Below are positions 38,925 to 47,206 of a stretch of 47,206 nt of DNA, piece by piece (the stretch's first letter is position 1; every line of letters starts with the position of its first letter). The notes below the pieces were generated by a model. That model was not told the DNA's origin. It worked only from the letters and a program-made list of their open reading frames with translations, and did no database searches. The DNA is from Lysobacterales bacterium. Lineage in GTDB: Bacteria > Pseudomonadota > Gammaproteobacteria > Xanthomonadales > Xanthomonadaceae. Position numbers and translations under genes: made by a program. The stretch spans positions 1 through 47,206 of the forward strand of contig JAGRJY010000016.1 of the NCBI GenBank assembly GCA_020442465.1, in the 5' to 3' direction.

Positions 38925-41548
38925 GCTTCGCCGGCGATGTCCTGTTCTCGTGGTGGACGACGCTCTGGCTGCACGCCGCATGCCTGTTCGCCCTCGTGTG
39001 GGCTGCCGACCGATGGGGCCTGCTGCGCGACGCGGCGTGGAAGCAGGCAGCCTGGCGCGCGGTGCTGTTTGCGCCGCTGCTGAGTGCTTCCCTGGCAGTG
39101 GCCGATCTTCGCCCGGTGCCTGGCGCCCGCGTGCCGCTGCCCGCACTCAGTCAGCCTGCGACCACCGTTGGGCAAATCGGCGCAGCGGAGCAGACATGGC
39201 TGGCCACGCCGACTGCGACATTGGGCACCGCAACGTCGGGTGCCGCAGCGCCGGACGCCGACTCGTCGCTCCGGGCGACATGGGCACCGTCGACCCGCGT
39301 GCGAGCCGAATCGGCAGCCCCATCCGCTCGCATCACCAGCGCGCCAACGGTCGCAGAGTTGTCCAAACGTACGCCACGTTCGGCCAATCCCGTCCCTCGG
39401 CAGCACGATGAGTCGCTCCCCGCTGCCGCAGCGGCCAGCTCGGGTTACCTGCAGCCATCCGCATCGATCCTGCATTCCCTGCTCTGGCTGTGGACCATCG
39501 CCGCCCTCGCGATAGGCGCGTCGGTACTGTGGCGCTGGCGGCGCGAACAGCGGCGGGTTCAGAACCTGCCGTTGCATGGTGATGTCCAATTGAACAAGCA
39601 GTTGCGTGCGCTGCCGGATCCGCTGGCCGCGCAGACTCGCCTGCGGCACGATGCCGGCGCCGGAAGCCCGAGCGCCAACGCGCCGGCGACCATCTGTCTG
39701 CCGACGTGGGTGGATGCGCGACTGCCTGCCGCACAGACCCGCGCCATGCTGGCGCACGAACTGGCACACCTGCGCCGGCACGATCCGCACTGGCTGCTTG
39801 CCGGAGCGCTGGCCGGCACGCTGCTTCCGCCGCCGATCGCGCGGCGCGCGCGGCGCAGTCTCGAGGAAGCCGCCGAGCTGCAATGCGATGCCTGGTCGGC
39901 GGCGGTCACCGGCAACCCGCGGGCGCTGGCCGAGTCACTGCTGTGCTGTGCCGAGCACTTGAGCGCTGCCAACGTCCCTTCGTCCTTCGCCACCCCCATG
40001 GCGCGCCGGCAGTCGGCTTTGTCCGATCGCGTGCGCCGCCTCATCGAGGAGTCCACCATGCGCGCCAACACGCCACACCTTCCCCGTCGCAGCGGTCCGC
40101 ACCGGTTTGCGCTGTCCATTGCGCTGCTCGCCATCGCCCTGGCGCTGCCCGGCTTTGCGGTCGAGCCGCCCGAACCGCCCGTTCCCCCCAGCGCGCCACC
40201 AGCGCCACCCGCGCCACCAGCAGCCGCCCAATCAGCAGTCGAAGCCGTGGAACCGGTGACCGCCGCGCCGTCGTCACCGCAAGCGCGTCCTGCACCGGCT
40301 GCTGCAGCCCCTGCTGCACCCGCTGCACCGGCTGCACCCGCCTCGCCGCCCGCGCCACCCGCTCCGCCCGCGGCACCGGTGCGTAGCCGGGTCAGCGTCA
40401 GCCAGTCCAACTGGCTGTTCGGGGAATCGACCAAAATCGCGCTGTCCAACGATGAACGCAGCTTCCGCTTCGAGGCCGACGGATCGTTCGAATTCAACGC
40501 GGAAGAGACCGACATCCTGACCCTGGAAGACGACGCGTTCATCGAGGAAATGCGCGGTGGCACCAAGCGGCGTGTCGAGTTCGAGAACGAGAAAGGCTCG
40601 GTGCAGCGCCGCTACTACGTGGACGGCAAGCAGCAACCCTTCGACGGCGCCGCGCAGGCGTGGCTGTCGGCGGTGGTCAAACAGGTCATCCGCGAGGGAG
40701 CCATTCAGGTCAAGGAGCGCGCGGCGCGCATCTTCCAGCGCGGCGGCGCACCGGCACTGGTGGCGGAGATCGAGCAGATCCACGGCGGCTATGCGCGTGG
40801 CGCCTACATTCGCGCCCTGTTCGGATTCGATCGCGTCGACCCTGCTTCGGCCCGTCGCGCCGTCGAACTGGTACGCGGCATCGACTCCGACTATGAGCAG
40901 CGCCGCGCACTGGTCGCTGCACTGGAGCATGACGCCACCGATGCCGACGCGGGCGTCATCGCGCTGCGCATGGCCGCCGAGTTCGAATCCGACTACGAGC
41001 GCCGACTGCTGCTGCAGACCGCGGCGCGCGAGCTGCCCGACACGTCCTCGGTGCACAACGCCTGGGTGGATGCGCTGCGCAAGGGCGAGTCCAGCTACGA
41101 AACACGGCTCGCCGTCCAGGCGTTGTTCGAACACCAGAACCCGGAAGCAGCGTCGCTGGACAAGGCCGTGGCCCTGATCGGCACGATCGACAGCGACTAC
41201 GAACGCCGATTGGCACTGCAGGCAGCCAGTGCACGAGTTGCCGGCCGCGACACGGGCTTCGACGCCTACTGCAAGGCGGTTTCGACGATGGAGTCTTCCT
41301 ACGAGGCGCGGCTCGCGCTGCAGGCTCTGGTCGAAGAACGAAGCCTGGACGCTCACTCCGCGGCGGCCGCCATCCAGGCGTCCACCAGCATCGAATCGAG
41401 CTACGAACGGCGCCTGGCGCTGGTCAGCATCGTCGAGAACATGCCGCGACAGGCCGACCTCATCGACCGCGCGCGATCTGCCGCGCGTGATCTCAGCGAC
41501 TACGAGCGCGGTCAGGTCGACAAGGCGCTGGACCGGTTGCGCAGCTGA
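38921..41548 (+). CDS. BlaR1-like M56 metallopeptidase with 34-residue repeat sensor
   Basis: The 875-residue protein has membrane helices at about 9-27, 42-60, 185-207 and 395-415, and the zinc motif HELAH (279-283) within MLAHELAHLRRHD, as in BlaR1/MecR1. After the fourth helix comes a Pro/Ala-rich linker (about 415-490), a beta region (about 490-600) and an array of repeats of exactly 34 residues: DSDYEQRR, ESDYERRL, ESSYETRL, DSDYERRL, ESSYEARL and ESSYERRL start units near residues 654, 688, 722, 756, 790 and 824, with a partial unit near 857 and a weak one near 620. The penicillin-binding domain of BlaR1 is absent. Presumably a signal sensed by the array activates the protease, which removes the repressor. 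Confidence 0.88.
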   Translation: MSFAGDVLFSWWTTLWLHAACLFALVWAADRWGLLRDAAWKQAAWRAVLFAPLLSASLAVADLRPVPGARVPLPALSQPATTVGQIGAAEQTWLATPTATLGTATSGAAAPDADSSLRATWAPSTRVRAESAAPSARITSAPTVAELSKRTPRSANPVPRQHDESLPAAAAASSGYLQPSASILHSLLWLWTIAALAIGASVLWRWRREQRRVQNLPLHGDVQLNKQLRALPDPLAAQTRLRHDAGAGSPSANAPATICLPTWVDARLPAAQTRAMLAHELAHLRRHDPHWLLAGALAGTLLPPPIARRARRSLEEAAELQCDAWSAAVTGNPRALAESLLCCAEHLSAANVPSSFATPMARRQSALSDRVRRLIEESTMRANTPHLPRRSGPHRFALSIALLAIALALPGFAVEPPEPPVPPSAPPAPPAPPAAAQSAVEAVEPVTAAPSSPQARPAPAAAAPAAPAAPAAPASPPAPPAPPAAPVRSRVSVSQSNWLFGESTKIALSNDERSFRFEADGSFEFNAEETDILTLEDDAFIEEMRGGTKRRVEFENEKGSVQRRYYVDGKQQPFDGAAQAWLSAVVKQVIREGAIQVKERAARIFQRGGAPALVAEIEQIHGGYARGAYIRALFGFDRVDPASARRAVELVRGIDSDYEQRRALVAALEHDATDADAGVIALRMAAEFESDYERRLLLQTAARELPDTSSVHNAWVDALRKGESSYETRLAVQALFEHQNPEAASLDKAVALIGTIDSDYERRLALQAASARVAGRDTGFDAYCKAVSTMESSYEARLALQALVEERSLDAHSAAAAIQASTSIESSYERRLALVSIVENMPRQADLIDRARSAARDLSDYERGQVDKALDRLRS

Positions 41549-41852
41549 CCCGCAGCCGTACTTGCGGAACCGATGGCCGAGTCGACATCGCACAGCACGT
41601 CGTTGCCCCGGCGTGCTGCGCGCTTCGCGGAGTCCGATCCGCGGCCAAGAGGCCAGACAGCATCCAGCAAGGGTCACTCAGTCGAGTCGCCTGCACCACG
41701 CGATCATGACGTGCTGTGCAGGGCGATGCCCCCCTCACCCTGCGGAGCTCAGAACTCACCCGCCCATCGACCCCCTGAGTGCGGGCCGAGCCCCATCCTC
41801 GACCTGCAATACCTGGGTTCTGACATCTGACCCCTGACGTCCGGGGTCGGGG
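41549..41852. other. Intergenic region after M56 gene
   Basis: There is no convincing gene in these 304 bp between convergent units. Near 41830-41853 an inverted pair GACCCC / GGGGTC with an extra GGGGTCA could form a weak stem next to the stop of the 41853 gene. Otherwise nothing is recognised. Confidence 0.5.
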
Positions 41853-42452
41853 TCAAAAACCGACCGCGTCGAACTCGATGATGTTCTCCAGCAGCAGGAA
41901 CAGGCTCTGTTCGACGCCTTCGCGGGATTGCGCACGACCAAGCTGACGCATGCTGTTGACGATGGCGATCCACCAGCGCATGTGGCGCGCACTGAGCTGG
42001 GCCGCTACCGGAATCATGTCGCGGGCCAGACCGATGGTCTCCGCACATTCCTTTTTCAACGCGAGCATGCTGTCGAGGTCGAGTCGGGAGTTCGACACCT
42101 CACGCAGGAAGCGCGGCACGATCTTCAGGTCGCGCTCGAGTTCTTCGGTGCGCGCCGGTTCGGCATTCGGCGGCAGCAGTGCGATATCGAGGTTGGAGAG
42201 CACGCCGCGCAGGGCGCCACGCAGGCTGAGCCAGAGCTCCTTGCGGTAGGCGCGTTCGCGCGACTTCTGCAGCAAGGTCAGCAGGCCGACCAGGAAGAAA
42301 CCTTCCATGCAGAACCCGATCAGTTCGGGCACCAGATTGTCGTGGAAGGGGCCTTCCTGGCCGGGCATGAAGAAATAGGCCAGCAGGCCAATGCCGGCGG
42401 CGCCGAACAGCGCCATCGGTGCGACCAGCATGAACCGGCTCGAGCGCATCAT
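41853..42452 (-). CDS. Membrane protein of unknown function, coupled to upstream gene
   Basis: I do not recognise the family. The 199-residue product has two membrane helices near the N-terminus (about 9-29, MLVAPMALFGAAGIGLLAYFF, and about 44-62, LIGFCMEGFFLVGLLTLL), then a helical cytoplasmic region with KSRERAYRKELWLSLRGALRGVL, RDLKIVPRFLREVSNS and RHMRWWIAIVNSMRQL. Its ATG overlaps the stop of the upstream gene (ATGA), so the two proteins are likely made together and may interact. No signal peptide is evident. Confidence 0.6.
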   Translation of the reverse strand: MMRSSRFMLVAPMALFGAAGIGLLAYFFMPGQEGPFHDNLVPELIGFCMEGFFLVGLLTLLQKSRERAYRKELWLSLRGALRGVLSNLDIALLPPNAEPARTEELERDLKIVPRFLREVSNSRLDLDSMLALKKECAETIGLARDMIPVAAQLSARHMRWWIAIVNSMRQLGRAQSREGVEQSLFLLLENIIEFDAVGF

Positions 42453-43051
42453 CCTTGGCGATCCGGGTCGCCACCGGTCGCTTCTTGGACGCTTGCGTCC
42501 TCCCTACCCGCCTCGTTGGCCAGCGCCTGGATGACCCGGGATATCTTTGCCGCTTCCTTGCCGGTGAGATCGAGCGGCAAGTGGGTCACGTAGACCGTCA
42601 CGCCCTCGCGGAGCGGCACCGCGATGAGATCCTTGCGCCGGTCACTGACCGCCAACGCAGTTTCTTCCAGCGCCTTGGCTTCCTGGGCATTCTCCTGCTC
42701 GCTGCCGAAGCCGCGCTTGTCGCGCCGCAGCGAGTGTGCACCGATCGACGAAAACGACTTCGGATCGCCGAGCCAGGCCACGTAGTCGGTCAACGCCTCC
42801 TGGGCGCGTGTCTTGTACAGAGTCACCACTTCGGGCCGGATACTGCTGCCCTGGATCTTGTGCAGCCGAGCACAGAGCTTCTCCAGGTCGATACTGCGGA
42901 TGTCCGCCTTCTCCTGGTCGGTCAACTCGACGAACAATGCCTCGACGGCGCTGGCGCGGCTGCGCGCCACGGCCGGATTCAGCAGCCCCTGCTTCGGCGA
43001 CTCGCGCAGGAATTCGAGCAACCGGTCAGGCGTGTAGGCGTCATCACTCAT
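42449..43051 (-). CDS. Small protein with recombinase-core-binding-like N-terminus, unknown function
   Basis: The 200-residue protein starts MSDDAYTPDRLLEFLRESP. Residues about 10-95 (LLNPAVARSRASAVEALF, DIRSIDLEKLCARLHKIQG, RPEVVTLYKTRAQEALTDYVAWL) resemble the SAM-like core-binding domain of tyrosine recombinases, but no catalytic domain (R, HxxR, Y) follows. The C-terminus (about 155-190) holds IAVPLREGVTVYVTHLPLDLTGKEAAKISRVIQAL, a beta-hairpin plus helix. It is probably a DNA- or protein-binding protein rather than a recombinase. AAAGGA lies 8 nt before the ATG at 43051; the open frame far upstream overlaps the 43316 gene and is rejected. Confidence 0.65.
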   Translation of the reverse strand: MSDDAYTPDRLLEFLRESPKQGLLNPAVARSRASAVEALFVELTDQEKADIRSIDLEKLCARLHKIQGSSIRPEVVTLYKTRAQEALTDYVAWLGDPKSFSSIGAHSLRRDKRGFGSEQENAQEAKALEETALAVSDRRKDLIAVPLREGVTVYVTHLPLDLTGKEAAKISRVIQALANEAGREDASVQEATGGDPDRQG

Positions 43052-43301
43052 CGCGAAGGTCCTTTCGACAACGGGCGAAGTATGGGACAAAGCGTGCGAT
43101 GCGGCGAGGCGGATGCGCCACCGCGCAGCAGCACGGAGCGCCTGTCGCGCCCTTGCGGCAAAGCCGCGCCTCGTTGCCGGCGCATCGGGATCCATACGCG
43201 GCCGGTATGAGACCGGTCCCGCCTCAGGTTCGCTGCGGCCCGCGTCGGCGCATTCGGCGAGGCGAACCTGGCCGGAAGATTCCCCGCACGCGGCGAAGTT
43301 G

Positions 43302-43307
43302 GATAAT
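43302..43307 (+). promoter_or_regulatory. -10-like GATAAT 8 nt before the 43316 start
   Basis: GATAAT matches TATAAT at 5 of 6 positions and ends 8 nt before the ATG at 43316, which has no Shine-Dalgarno. A leaderless or near-leaderless transcript is predicted. No clear -35 is seen. Confidence 0.4.
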
Positions 43308-43315
43308 CTCGCGCG

Positions 43316-45076
43316 ATGAATCGAGTTCGCACTGCGGCGCTGGCCATTCTTCCGCTGATCGCCTGGAGCATCGACGCCGATGCGACGGTGATCTACGTGG
43401 ATGCCTCCGCCACGGGTTCGGGCGACGGAAGCAGTTGGATCAACGCCTACCCGCGATTGGCCGACGCCCTTCCAACCGCCTCCGCGGGTGACGAGGTTCG
43501 CGTTGCGGCCGGAATCTACCGCCCGACCGACACCCCTGGCGACCGCGCAGCCACCTTCACGGTGCCCGATGGCGTGCACCTGCTCGGTGGCTACGCGCCT
43601 GGCGGCAGCGCCGAAGCGGACTGGCGCACGCACCTCACGATCCTGAGTGGCGATATCGAGGGCGACGACCTGGATTTGGATGGGGACGGAACCGGATACG
43701 CGGAAACGGACGACGAGATCGTCGGGCTGAACAGTTTGCACGTTGTGACCACGAGCGGTACTTCGCCAGACACTCAGCTGGCTGGATTCATCATCACTGC
43801 GGGCTCTTCGTTCGATCTGACATGCGATTTCACACCCGACCCGCCGTGCGCGGGCGCTGGAATACTCAATGAGGGGGGAAGCCCTGCGCTGTTGGACTTG
43901 TTCTTCAGCGCCAACGTCGGCGCTCACGGTGGAGGCATCGCCAACTTCTCGGCCAGCCCGACTATCGCCCGATCCCGATTCGAGGGAAATGTAGGGGCCT
44001 ACGGAGGAGGAGGTATCGCAAATGTCGCTTCCCATCCGAACATTAGCCTGACGAGCTTCGTCCGGAACTCGGGCGCCGGAGGAGGTGGAGTGGCGAACTG
44101 GGCGAGCGATCCGCAGGTCGTTGACTCCGACTTCGTGGAAAATATTGCGAGATCCGGAGGGGCCATTCGCAACGTCGACAGCAGCCCGTCGATTCAGAGG
44201 GTCCTCTTTCGAGGAAACGGAAACTGCTGCTCCGGAATCCTTTCGGGCGACGGTGGCGCTGTGCAAAACCTCAACAGCAGTCCGGAGTTTGTCGATGTTG
44301 ATTTCGTGGACAACACAGTGGACTTCGCGGGTGCCGCCGTCTACAACGGCGCGAACAGCTCGCCCACCATGAACCGCGTCCGGTTCGTGGAGAACGTCGC
44401 AGGCTTGTATCAGTCGGTCGTGCACAGTGAAGGAGGAAGTAGTCTGCGCGTCCACAACGGCACATTTTTCAACAATGCAGGCGTCCCGTTGGTCAACCTG
44501 AATGCCGGCGTGGTGGAGGTCACCAACGCGACGTTCTACGCGAATCGCTGGGGCGCGATTCGAAGCAGCGACTCCGAGCTGCGCTTGGTCAACGCCAGCT
44601 TTGCAGGCAATTTCCTTAGCGCTGCGACACACTGTAGCGCTGTCAATCTGATGAGCGCCAACGGCGCCCTCAGCATCAAGAATTCGGTTGTCTGGCACGA
44701 GAACCCAGACTCACCGCAGCCATTCTGCGCCTCCGACGCTGGGCAAATCGAGATTGGTCATAGCCTGATCCAAGGATGCAACCCGGCCGGCGCGTGGAAC
44801 TCGCTGTGTGGCAACGATCTCGGCGGAAACGTTCCCGACTCCGACCCGCTGTTCACCGAAACACCGGAGATCGACGAGTTCCCGGCTGCATCTGGCGACC
44901 TTCACCTGGACCCCGCTTCTCCAGCACGCGATGCCGGTGACAACACCGCCAACCCTTTGCCGGTCGATCTTGATGGGAATGCGCGCATCGTCGGCGCGGC
45001 AATCGACCTGGGCGCCTTCGAGTGGCGCCTCCTGCCCGACATCTTCAACGACGGGTTCGAAGCCACAGCTCCCTGA
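43316..45076 (+). CDS. Secreted right-handed beta-helix protein (choice-of-anchor-Q type) with DGFE tail
   Basis: The 586-residue protein has a signal peptide (MNRVRTAALAILPLIAWSI, cleavage near DADA). The start VIYVDASATGSGDGSSWINAYPRLADAL, then repeats with GGGIANFSASPTI, GGGGIANVASHPNI and GGGVANWASDPQV, form a pectate-lyase-like beta-helix. The end AGDNTANPLPVDLDGNARIVGAAIDLGAFEW is the choice-of-anchor Q signature. The last residues, DIFNDGFEATAP, parallel the tail of the 13241 protein. It is probably surface-exposed; the ligand is unknown. The middle of the gene (about 43860-44700) is less GC-rich in third positions than its neighbours, consistent with faster evolution or transfer. Confidence 0.88.
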   Translation: MNRVRTAALAILPLIAWSIDADATVIYVDASATGSGDGSSWINAYPRLADALPTASAGDEVRVAAGIYRPTDTPGDRAATFTVPDGVHLLGGYAPGGSAEADWRTHLTILSGDIEGDDLDLDGDGTGYAETDDEIVGLNSLHVVTTSGTSPDTQLAGFIITAGSSFDLTCDFTPDPPCAGAGILNEGGSPALLDLFFSANVGAHGGGIANFSASPTIARSRFEGNVGAYGGGGIANVASHPNISLTSFVRNSGAGGGGVANWASDPQVVDSDFVENIARSGGAIRNVDSSPSIQRVLFRGNGNCCSGILSGDGGAVQNLNSSPEFVDVDFVDNTVDFAGAAVYNGANSSPTMNRVRFVENVAGLYQSVVHSEGGSSLRVHNGTFFNNAGVPLVNLNAGVVEVTNATFYANRWGAIRSSDSELRLVNASFAGNFLSAATHCSAVNLMSANGALSIKNSVVWHENPDSPQPFCASDAGQIEIGHSLIQGCNPAGAWNSLCGNDLGGNVPDSDPLFTETPEIDEFPAASGDLHLDPASPARDAGDNTANPLPVDLDGNARIVGAAIDLGAFEWRLLPDIFNDGFEATAP

Positions 45077-45222
45077 GCCATGGTGCTTTCTGCTGGTTGC
45101 CGAGCCTCAGCATGAGGTTTGGACGCGACGCGCGCCGACACCTGCCGCGCGCACCGATTCATCACGATCGGCGCCCATGGCCGTGCCACAATCAGCCCAC
45201 GTCCCCCCAAGCGGAGCGCGTC

Positions 45223-46998
45223 ATGGCCGAACCGACCCCCGTACCGTCGAACCCTGCCCCATCCACGCTCCGGCTCGATCGCAGCGCGGTCAAGCAGCTG
45301 TTCCTGGGCGACATCTTCGAGGAAAACCTGTTCCCCTACCCGACCATGCGCGAGCGGGATCGCGAGATGCTGGGGATGATGCTCGACTCGATCGACGATT
45401 TCCTCGCCGCGCAGAAGGATGACCTGCGCAAGTGGGACGACGAGGCGCATCAGCCGGAAGCGTTCATCCAGGGCCTGCGCGACATGGGTCTGTTCGGGCT
45501 GATCATTCCCGAGGAACACGGCGGCCTGGCATTGAGCAATGCGGCGTACGCGCGCGTGCTCGGGCAGACCAGCGGCCACGACAGCTCGGTGTCGCTGACG
45601 ATCGGCGCGCACAGTTCAATCGGCATGAAGGGGCTGCTGCTGTGGGGCAATGATGCGCAGAAGGCGCGCTACCTGCCGCGCCTGGCCAGCGGCGAGCTGA
45701 TCGCGGCGTTCTGTCTCACTGAATCGGGCGCCGGCTCGGATGCCGCCTCGGTGCGCACCAAGGCCGAGCTGCAGGATGACGGCAGCTGGCTGCTCAACGG
45801 CGAGAAGATCTGGATCACCAACGGAGGGATCGCCGGCTTCTACACCGTGTTTGCGCGCACCGACACACCGGAAGGCAAGATGACCGCGTTCATCGTCGAT
45901 GCCGACTGGGCTGGCGTCAGCCACGGGCCGCACGAGGACAAAATGGGCATCCGCTCGTCGAGTACGACGACGGTGTCGTTCGCCGACGTCAAGGTGCCGG
46001 CCGAGAACGTGTTGGGCGAGGTCGGCCGTGGATTCAAGGTTGCGATGTCGATCCTCAACAACGGACGCACCGGCTTGGGCGGCGGCGCGGTCGGCGGCAT
46101 GAAGCAATTGATCAGGCTCGCCTCGCAGCAGGCACAAGACCGCAAGCAGTTCGGCAAGTCGATCGCCGAGTTCGGCCTGGTGCGCGAGAAGATCGCGCAG
46201 ATGACCCTCGACTGCTTCGCCGCCGAGAGCGCGGTGTTCATGGTCGCCCACTACATCGACTCCGGTTGCGAGGACTACTCGCTGGAGGCGGCCATCAGCA
46301 AGGTATTCGCCTCCGAGGCGATTCAGCGCACTGCGCACGAGGCGCTGCAGATCGCCGCCGGCAACGGCTTCATGAAGGAGTTTCCCTACGAGAAGTTCAG
46401 TCGCGACGCGCGCATCCTGTCCATCTTCGAAGGCACCAACGAAATCCTTCGCCTGTACATCGCACTGTCCGGGCTGAAGGATGTCGGCAGTTCGCTGAGC
46501 GAGATCAAGGCGGCGGTGAACGAGATCTTCAACGATCCGATCAAGGGATTCGGCGTACTGGGCAGCTACGCGCAGCGACGCTTCAGCCAGAGCACCGGCA
46601 TCGGCGGCGACCGGATCCTTCGCCCGCTGGCGCCGCGCCTTGCGGCCTGTGGCGCCGTTTACGAGAAGTACGCCAGCGAACTGGCCCGGGTCAGCGACGA
46701 GGCGCTGCGTGCATACGGCCGCGGCATCGCCGACCAGCAGTTCGTGCTCAAGCGCATCGCGGACATCTCCATCGACCTGTTCATCGGACTGTGCGTGCTC
46801 TCGCGCGCAGACAGTCTGGTGCAGGCCAGCGACCCCGCTGCCGACGAGGCGCAGACCCTGTGCGAGATGTTCATGGCGCAGGCGCGTCGCCGGATGCTGC
46901 GCAACGTTCGCGGCATGCAGCGCAATGAGGATGCTGCGGTGGAGCGCATCGCCACGTCGATCCTGGGTCGCGGCAGCTATCCCTGGGATGTGATCTAG
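45223..46998 (+). CDS. Acyl-CoA dehydrogenase (very-long-chain / ACAD9-type architecture)
   Basis: The 591-residue enzyme has an N-terminal helical domain (about 20-150), a middle beta domain with FCLTESGAGSDAASVRTKA and WITNGG, and a C-terminal domain with DRKQFGKSIAEFGLV and the catalytic base Glu403 in IFEGTNEILRLY. The extra 170 residues after the core are typical of VLCAD / ACAD9-type enzymes, which dehydrogenate long-chain acyl-CoA in beta-oxidation with FAD. The ATG at 45223 has GGAG 6 nt upstream; the longer frame from 45022 overlaps the preceding gene. Chain-length specificity is inference. Confidence 0.93.
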   Translation: MAEPTPVPSNPAPSTLRLDRSAVKQLFLGDIFEENLFPYPTMRERDREMLGMMLDSIDDFLAAQKDDLRKWDDEAHQPEAFIQGLRDMGLFGLIIPEEHGGLALSNAAYARVLGQTSGHDSSVSLTIGAHSSIGMKGLLLWGNDAQKARYLPRLASGELIAAFCLTESGAGSDAASVRTKAELQDDGSWLLNGEKIWITNGGIAGFYTVFARTDTPEGKMTAFIVDADWAGVSHGPHEDKMGIRSSSTTTVSFADVKVPAENVLGEVGRGFKVAMSILNNGRTGLGGGAVGGMKQLIRLASQQAQDRKQFGKSIAEFGLVREKIAQMTLDCFAAESAVFMVAHYIDSGCEDYSLEAAISKVFASEAIQRTAHEALQIAAGNGFMKEFPYEKFSRDARILSIFEGTNEILRLYIALSGLKDVGSSLSEIKAAVNEIFNDPIKGFGVLGSYAQRRFSQSTGIGGDRILRPLAPRLAACGAVYEKYASELARVSDEALRAYGRGIADQQFVLKRIADISIDLFIGLCVLSRADSLVQASDPAADEAQTLCEMFMAQARRRMLRNVRGMQRNEDAAVERIATSILGRGSYPWDVI

Positions 46999-47027
46999 CC
47001 GCAGCCCGGCGATGTCCGCCGTGCGGT

Positions 47028-47049
47028 GATCGGGGATGAATCCCATCCC
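47028..47049 (-). repeat. REP-like element, copy 1
   Basis: It reads ATCGGGGATGAATCCCATCC on the plus strand and is related to the copy at 47139-47163 but more diverged. It lies 30 bp after the acyl-CoA dehydrogenase stop. Confidence 0.6.
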
Positions 47050-47070
47050 GCACGAGCGTCGGGTGAATCC

Positions 47071-47095
47071 TGTAGGAGCGAATTCATTCCCGACC
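47071..47095 (+). repeat. REP-like element, copy 2 (GTAG-headed)
   Basis: It begins TGTAGGAGCGAATTC and ends ATTCCCGACC. The GTAG head followed by an imperfect palindrome is the layout of GTAG-type REP sequences known from Stenotrophomonas and Pseudomonas. Confidence 0.75.
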
Positions 47096-47138
47096 CCAGC
47101 GCACGGAAGCGTCCCGGTGAGATGGGGCCAGGGGATTC

Positions 47139-47163
47139 GGTCGGGGATGAATCCCCTCCTATG
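47139..47163 (-). repeat. REP-like element, copy 3 (inverted relative to copy 2)
   Basis: It reads GGTCGGGGATGAATCCCC then TCCTATG; its reverse complement (CATAGGAGGGGATTC...) aligns with copy 2. The head-to-head pair 47071-47163 has the layout of a bacterial interspersed mosaic element. Confidence 0.7.
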
Positions 47164-47206
47164 TATGGACTCGCCCCGTCCGTCAACGCTGCTCTGCTCG
47201 CCGGAA

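Noticed and set aside
42449..43051. Integrase gene marking a genomic island
   Set aside because: Only the core-binding-like part is present; no catalytic Arg-His-Arg-Tyr set, no tRNA and no direct repeats are visible.

Overview
The window is a high-GC stretch of bacterial chromosome, most consistent with a gammaproteobacterium of the Lysobacterales (Xanthomonadales), probably Rhodanobacteraceae-like. Pointers are the suf operon led by a Xanthomonas-type Rrf2 regulator, the divergent rsmD / ftsY pair followed by an AsmA-like gene, mutY and yggX, the coaD - lipoprotein - yfhL ferredoxin - ggt order, and secreted repeat proteins ending in a short IFxDGFE-like tail. The taxonomic call is inference from gene content. 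I see no tRNA, rRNA, CRISPR array, transposase or prophage.

Layout. 1-3970 (minus): the 5' part of a giant secreted protein with four tandem 375-bp units, running off the left edge. 4410-4961: Nudix hydrolase. 5052-8505 (minus): a tightly packed DUF4920 - TMEM43-like - PhoX-like - MAPEG operon. 8661-12935 (minus): MBL-fold hydrolase, gamma-glutamyltransferase, YfhL-type ferredoxin, a lipoprotein and CoaD. 13241-16909: secreted sialidase-like protein closed by a double terminator. 17331-18365: unrecognised membrane protein. 18485-20125 (minus): unrecognised secreted protein. 20269-24541: rsmD against ftsY - asmA-like - mutY - yggX. 24635-25042: DUF1801 protein whose stop codon lies in a 16-bp tandem repeat. 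25190-32600 (minus): the suf operon (rrf2 - sufB - small membrane gene - [about 1 kb repeat island] - sufC - sufD - sufS - GNAT - Rieske). 32781-36055: esterase, CHASE3-GAF-GGDEF diguanylate cyclase, YHS protein. 36331-38265: S9 peptidase. 38538-41548: BlaI/CopY repressor and M56 sensor peptidase. 41853-43051 (minus): two coupled genes of unknown function. 43316-45076: beta-helix surface protein. 45223-46998: acyl-CoA dehydrogenase, then REP-like repeats.

How the genes work together. Iron-sulfur biology recurs: the suf genes build clusters, and MutY, YfhL-type ferredoxin and the Rieske protein carry them, while YggX protects them from oxidative damage. The suf operon has a perfect 9-7-9 palindrome over its likely -10 region, a good candidate Rrf2 operator. 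The BlaI/M56 pair has two TACANNTGTA-type operators and looks like a proteolysis-triggered derepression switch, but its sensor domain is a 34-residue repeat array rather than a penicillin-binding domain.

The most unusual items are the hairpin-rich, inverted-repeat-bounded island splitting the suf operon, the exact 34-residue repeat array of the M56 protein, the shared DGFE tail on two otherwise unrelated secreted proteins, and the probable CTG start of the BlaI-like gene.
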